DNA of 64,000 nucleotides from Flavobacterium johnsoniae UW101. GTDB taxonomy: Bacteria; Bacteroidota; Bacteroidia; Flavobacteriales; Flavobacteriaceae. The notes below the pieces were generated by a model. It was not told where the DNA came from, did no database searches, and saw only the letters and a program-made list of their open reading frames with translations. Position numbers and translations under genes: made by a program. Positions 60,045 through 64,000 of this stretch are shown here, piece by piece (within the stretch, counting starts at the first letter, position 1; each line of letters opens with the position of its first letter). The stretch covers positions 248,001 through 312,000 of the forward strand of contig NC_009441.1 in the NCBI RefSeq assembly GCF_000016645.1. Reading direction: 5' to 3'.

Positions 60045-61184
60045 ATGAAAAAAGTCCTTTTCCAAAAAATACTTTTCAGTTTAGTATTATTTCTAAGTTT
60101 TACAATTAGCTTTGGGCAAAATGTGCCTCTATCTAATTATGCTAAAATAAGCGTGATTACCTGTGGATTAGGAAATGAAACTTATTCTTATTTTGGCCAT
60201 ACTGCAATTCGTGTTGCAGATCCAATCAACAATCTTGATGTAGTTTACAATTACGGTGCTTTTGATTTTAGAACTCCAAATTTCGTTGCCAAATTTGCAA
60301 AAGGCGATTTACAATATTTTGTAGTCGCTCATTCCTTTGCTGATTTTGTAAATGATTACACTTATGAAAAAAGAAGTGTTTTTGAGCAGGAATTACTTAT
60401 TTCGCAAGACTTAAAACAGAAACTTTTTGACAAGTTAAATGCTGTTTTACTATCAGACGAGCGTTATTATACTTATAAATTTATTGATAAAAATTGTACT
60501 TCAATGGTTGTTGATGTTATCAATTCGACTCTAGGCAGCCGTGTAATTGTTAAAAAAGAAGATACAAACAAAACATATCGTTCTATTTTATTCCCTTATT
60601 TCAATGGGCATTTTTATGATCAGCTGGGAACAAGCATTATTTTTGGAACGAAAGTAGACCAATTAGGAACCCGAATTTTTCTTCCTTTTGAATTAAAGAA
60701 CAGTTTAGATGAAACTACTTTTCAGGGGCATCTTTTGGCAGCAAAAAGTAAAACACTTTTAAATTTTGAAAAAGAAACACCATCATCTTGGTGGAATAAC
60801 ATTTACACGTATCTGTTTATTCTGGGATTTGTGGTTTTGGCACATAACAAAATAGTAGACAAAATCTATTTGTTGATTTTATCTTTAATGGGAGTATTTT
60901 TTGTTTCGGTTGGATTTTATTCTTTTCACCAAGAACTGGCGATGAATTATAACGTGTTGTTATTTAGTCCGCTTTTGTTGGTTTTGCTTCTTTTTTCGAT
61001 TGCTAAAAACAAAAAATGGACTTATAGATTTGCTGTTTTACATTTACTCTTTTTAATTATTTACAGCATTTTTATAATAAACAAGGCACATTTTTTAATT
61101 GTACTGCCAATGATTATTACGAGTTGTTTTGCTTTGGTAAGAGTGGCAATACGAAATAAGAAACGTATTCCAATAATAATTTAA
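60045..61184 (+). CDS. DUF4105 integral membrane protein
   Basis: A 379-residue protein. Signal peptide (MKKVLFQKILFSLVLFLSF), a periplasmic part of about 210 residues with DUF4105 landmarks (ISVITCGLGNETYSYFGHTA, VYNYGAFDFRTPNF, IDKNCTSMVVDV), then four to five C-terminal transmembrane helices (from about 245). The domain is thought to be a papain-like or NlpC-like fold (Cys/His in NCTSM and GHTA). It ends on the base before the convergent glycosyltransferase gene ends. Confidence 0.9.
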   Translation: MKKVLFQKILFSLVLFLSFTISFGQNVPLSNYAKISVITCGLGNETYSYFGHTAIRVADPINNLDVVYNYGAFDFRTPNFVAKFAKGDLQYFVVAHSFADFVNDYTYEKRSVFEQELLISQDLKQKLFDKLNAVLLSDERYYTYKFIDKNCTSMVVDVINSTLGSRVIVKKEDTNKTYRSILFPYFNGHFYDQLGTSIIFGTKVDQLGTRIFLPFELKNSLDETTFQGHLLAAKSKTLLNFEKETPSSWWNNIYTYLFILGFVVLAHNKIVDKIYLLILSLMGVFFVSVGFYSFHQELAMNYNVLLFSPLLLVLLLFSIAKNKKWTYRFAVLHLLFLIIYSIFIINKAHFLIVLPMIITSCFALVRVAIRNKKRIPIII

Positions 61185-62579
61185 TTATTGTCCGCGATAG
61201 AATAAAACCGTCGTAATGGTTTTAAAAGTGATACTTAAATCAAGAAAAACACTTCGATGTTTGATGTAGTAAAGATCATATTGTAATTTGATCAAACTTT
61301 CGTCTATAGATTCTCCGTATGAGTAATTTACCTGTGCCCATCCTGTAAGTCCCGGCTTAATAACGTGGCGGGTTTCATAAAAAGGCATGATTCTGGCGAT
61401 TTCTTCAACAAAAAAAGGTCTTTCAGGTCTTGGACCAATTACAGCCATATCGCCTTTTAAAACATTATAAAACTGCGGTAATTCATCAATTCTGGATTTA
61501 CGCATGAATTTTCCAAATGGCGTTACGCGTTTATCGTTTGAAACGGCAAAAACAGCGCCATTAGTTTCCGAAGCTGCAATCATGGTTCTGAATTTATAAA
61601 TCTTAAAAACAACACCATTTTTTCCAACCCTTTCTTGCGTGTAAAACAAGCTCCCTTTATTTGCTAAAAGATTTCCAATAAAAATAAAAGGAATAAAAAC
61701 AAAACAGACTAATAACCCTGTAAAAGAAAACAACAGTTCTAAAAATCGTATTAAAAACAGATACAATTTATTGTTATTGCTTCGGCTGAAAGGAAAAAAA
61801 CGATAAAAATCACGTTCTATATATTGTACTGGTATACGTTGTGTTTTACTCTCGTAAACCTGAGTATATTCTCTAATAACATTTCCCGATTCTAATAAAT
61901 GTAATAATTGCTGATACAAATCAGCAGTAATTCCATCTGTCTTTTGAGAAGCAATTACTATTTCTGAGACATTGTATCTCGATACAAATCTCTCTAAATA
62001 ATTCTTCTTGATTTCTTTTACATAATGAAAATTAGTATTCGAATCTGAATTTGAATCTGAATTTACAAAACCAATTATCCTGTAATGCGGGTCAACGTTC
62101 TCAAGTCCAGAAACCAATTCTTCTACCTGATCTTTATCACAAATTAAAATTACATTTTGAGAAAAACGATGTGAAGCGAGAAATATGGCGTAAAAAAACC
62201 GCCAAAGTAACATCATAAGTAATACTGCAAAATAAAAGATGACAATTACTAAACGTTGTTTTGGAAGCTCAGGCGATAAAACTGGGGTAAGAAGATAAAC
62301 TAAAACTGCTGCAGAAACAGAAAGCACAACGCTTTTTAAAATCTGAAACTGATTACTTGCAACCTGAAGGTTATACATTTCAAAAATAGTCCCGAAAACT
62401 AATAAATAACCAACAAATATAATTGGTCTATAAAAAGTAGTACTCTCAAATGTAAAATAATTAAACTCAAAAAATAAATTTAAAAGATACAAAATTGCAG
62501 CAACGAATAAAGCATCAAATGCAAAAAGCAAAACTTTTCGTTCTGAAATTTCAAAATGCATTTTACTTTTTGAGCGCAT
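61185..62579 (-). CDS. Polyprenyl-phosphate sugar phosphotransferase (WcaJ/WbaP type)
   Basis: A 464-residue enzyme that starts surface-polysaccharide repeat units on undecaprenyl phosphate. N-terminal part: about four transmembrane helices and a CoA-binding-like domain (about 140-240); then the bacterial sugar transferase domain (about 270-464) with YTQERVGKNGVVFKIYKFRT, KSRIDELPQFYNVLKGDMAV and KPGLTGWAQVNYSYGES. An alternative Met seven codons in (62561) is possible. It ends on the base next to the convergent DUF4105 gene's end, with no spacer. With the O-antigen ligase upstream it marks the edge of a polysaccharide locus. Confidence 0.93.
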   Translation of the reverse strand: MRSKSKMHFEISERKVLLFAFDALFVAAILYLLNLFFEFNYFTFESTTFYRPIIFVGYLLVFGTIFEMYNLQVASNQFQILKSVVLSVSAAVLVYLLTPVLSPELPKQRLVIVIFYFAVLLMMLLWRFFYAIFLASHRFSQNVILICDKDQVEELVSGLENVDPHYRIIGFVNSDSNSDSNTNFHYVKEIKKNYLERFVSRYNVSEIVIASQKTDGITADLYQQLLHLLESGNVIREYTQVYESKTQRIPVQYIERDFYRFFPFSRSNNNKLYLFLIRFLELLFSFTGLLVCFVFIPFIFIGNLLANKGSLFYTQERVGKNGVVFKIYKFRTMIAASETNGAVFAVSNDKRVTPFGKFMRKSRIDELPQFYNVLKGDMAVIGPRPERPFFVEEIARIMPFYETRHVIKPGLTGWAQVNYSYGESIDESLIKLQYDLYYIKHRSVFLDLSITFKTITTVLFYRGQ

Positions 62580-62636
62580 ATATTTTTGTTGATTTAAGGG
62601 CTTAAATTCGAGGCAAATGTATTATAAAAAAACAAT

Positions 62637-63986
62637 TTACCTAGTAGGGTTTTCAGTTTTTTCAGGATTTCTTACCTGAACAGAGAGAAGACATAGCGCA
62701 TAAACAAAAGCAGGAGCTGCGGTTCGCATTGCTGCGTGATTTATAGTTAAAAGCCAAAACACAAAACAAGACAAAAAATATAGATGCTGCCGATTATTAA
62801 TGTAAAGCATAAAAGGTGTAACAAAAAGTATCAGCAAACCAAAAATTCCAAATACACCATGTTCACAAAACATTCTGGTAATTTCATTATGCGAAGCAAC
62901 TTCCTCTCCTAGTAATTGAATTCTTTTCTCTTTACTTAATCCTGCTCCAACACCTAAAACTGGGTTTTCAAGAAACAATTTTATATCTGCATCCATTACT
63001 TCTTCTCTTCCTCCTAGACGATCTTTTTTTTCTCTTCCCAAAGCATCTTTATTAGCATAGCGTTTTCCTATAAGTCCATTTGTCTGAAGGGATGAATAGC
63101 TCCAAATTCCTGCAGTTATCAAACCTGTAACAATAAAAACATAAGTAAATTTAGCCCTGCCTTTGGTATTTGAACTGAAATACAATATAAAAAGGAGACA
63201 AATTATCATACCTAATGCGCTAATCACACCTCCTCGAGAAAAAGTCACAATTGCTCTATAACTTATCATAATCAACAACCCTGCATTTATAAGCATCAGT
63301 TTTTTGGATTTTGAAAATAGTATAAATTGCGCAAAAAAAACAAACATTCCCAATCCTAAAATAGTAGAAACCTGATTTGGTCCAAATCCCCCAGATGTCT
63401 CAAAATTTGATTGAGTACCTGTTACAACATCTTTAATACTTGGAGTATATAAAAACAAATACATTGTGGTAGTAACAATAGGAAAACCTATTGCTAAAAA
63501 AATATTTTGCAGTTCAGAAAATGAAATTCTACGTTTAAACATGTATAAGGCACAAACTGCCAGACATACAGGTCCAGATAAATTAAAAAACAATACTTTC
63601 TTTATATCAACTGAAATATCTGCTTCATTTATAGTAATCAAAATTCCAGGAAGCAGTAATACTAAAAAAAATAAATATATAATACTATTACTGGAAAAGT
63701 TACTATAAACCATTCCCATTAACATAAAGAATATAACACTAAACTTTACATATTCATTATTTAAATTTGCTCCGGTCATCCTTAGGAAAACTTCTGCCCC
63801 TACCAAATATGCAGCTACAAGTAATACCTCATTATTTTTGTTTTTGTTTCGATAAACAATAAGAAACCCTATAATAAAAATTAAAATTGCATATAGCTTG
63901 GATAGAAAAGGAGCAACAAATATTGCTAAAGCAATTACTGCGTGAATTATTAAAATATAATAATATGATAATTGAGTATTCTTCAT
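62637..63986 (-). CDS. O-antigen ligase-family (Wzy/WaaL) membrane protein
   Basis: A 449-residue polytopic protein with about 12 transmembrane segments and a periplasmic loop region (AMVIC-type core SFSRGGVISALGMIICLLF) carrying the conserved pattern NEITRMFCEHGVFGIFGLL (His near the ligase active-site). Wzy_C domain proteins polymerise or ligate O-antigen or exopolysaccharide. On the same strand as the sugar transferase, 57 bases upstream; the sequence at 63987-64000 shows no further gene start. Confidence 0.9.
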   Translation of the reverse strand: MKNTQLSYYYILIIHAVIALAIFVAPFLSKLYAILIFIIGFLIVYRNKNKNNEVLLVAAYLVGAEVFLRMTGANLNNEYVKFSVIFFMLMGMVYSNFSSNSIIYLFFLVLLLPGILITINEADISVDIKKVLFFNLSGPVCLAVCALYMFKRRISFSELQNIFLAIGFPIVTTTMYLFLYTPSIKDVVTGTQSNFETSGGFGPNQVSTILGLGMFVFFAQFILFSKSKKLMLINAGLLIMISYRAIVTFSRGGVISALGMIICLLFILYFSSNTKGRAKFTYVFIVTGLITAGIWSYSSLQTNGLIGKRYANKDALGREKKDRLGGREEVMDADIKLFLENPVLGVGAGLSKEKRIQLLGEEVASHNEITRMFCEHGVFGIFGLLILFVTPFMLYINNRQHLYFLSCFVFWLLTINHAAMRTAAPAFVYALCLLSVQVRNPEKTENPTR

Positions 63987-64000
63987 AATGATTTTCTGCC

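Overview
The window is AT-rich DNA from a member of the Bacteroidota, almost certainly Flavobacterium or a close relative. The evidence is TonB-dependent receptors with carboxypeptidase-regulatory domains, a PorV/PorQ-family protein, HmuY, DUF6607, DUF4105 and DUF4369 proteins, N-terminal lipoprotein signals with basic n-regions, and many Bacteroidetes-type promoters (TTTG, about 19-20 bases, TAnnTTTG). It reads as ordinary chromosome. I see no prophage, plasmid, insertion sequence with a transposase, CRISPR array or rRNA operon.

Layout. 1-4.3 kb: end of a secreted PQQ-propeller protein, then a three-gene membrane-protein/winged-helix-regulator module carrying two copies of one 27-bp operator-like site. 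4.4-11.3 kb: an outer-membrane receptor, corA, folD, ffh. 11.6-16.3 kb: a three-gene surface O-acetylation operon (two SGNH esterase-like proteins, one with an inserted LysM, plus an MBOAT acyltransferase). 16.6-20.3 kb: a likely heme-uptake cluster (HmuY, TonB receptor, divergent DUF6607 gene that is frameshifted). 20.8-31.3 kb: argS, a second outer-membrane receptor, cutC, a GIY-YIG gene bracketed by REP-like palindromes, fabH, an LRR protein, an orphan ABC ATPase, and a lipocalin/OmpA lipoprotein pair. 31.4-37 kb: htpG and several secreted or lipid-anchored proteins of unknown role. 37.2-37.5 kb: two identical tRNA-Thr(TGT) genes, each with its own promoter and terminator. 37.6-41.8 kb: manA-bcp-queD-idi operon and an exported msrB-msrA pair. 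41.8-44.9 kb: an ECF42-type sigma factor cassette (AhpD-like, DGPF/YciI, sigma) bracketed by copies of a GC-rich palindromic element in opposite orientation. 44.9-53.7 kb: META lipoprotein, secreted M24 peptidase, quinone oxidoreductase, an unknown acidic protein, a large FAD oxidoreductase and recQ. 53.7-58.7 kb: envelope genes kdsD-type isomerase, tatC, AhpD-like, lptB, then GH25 lysozyme and pssA. 58.9-64 kb: PorV/PorQ-like protein, DUF4105 membrane protein, and the edge of a surface-polysaccharide locus (sugar-phosphate transferase, O-antigen ligase).

Many genes serve the envelope: O-acetylation, Kdo precursor supply, LPS export, Tat export, phospholipid synthesis, polysaccharide assembly and outer-membrane uptake. 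The intergenic DNA is unusually rich in dispersed palindromic repeats of at least five families. The most interesting signals are the paired operator, the GIY-YIG gene bracketed by inverted REP-like sequences, the palindromic elements around the ECF42 cassette, and the LysM-containing O-acetylation operon.
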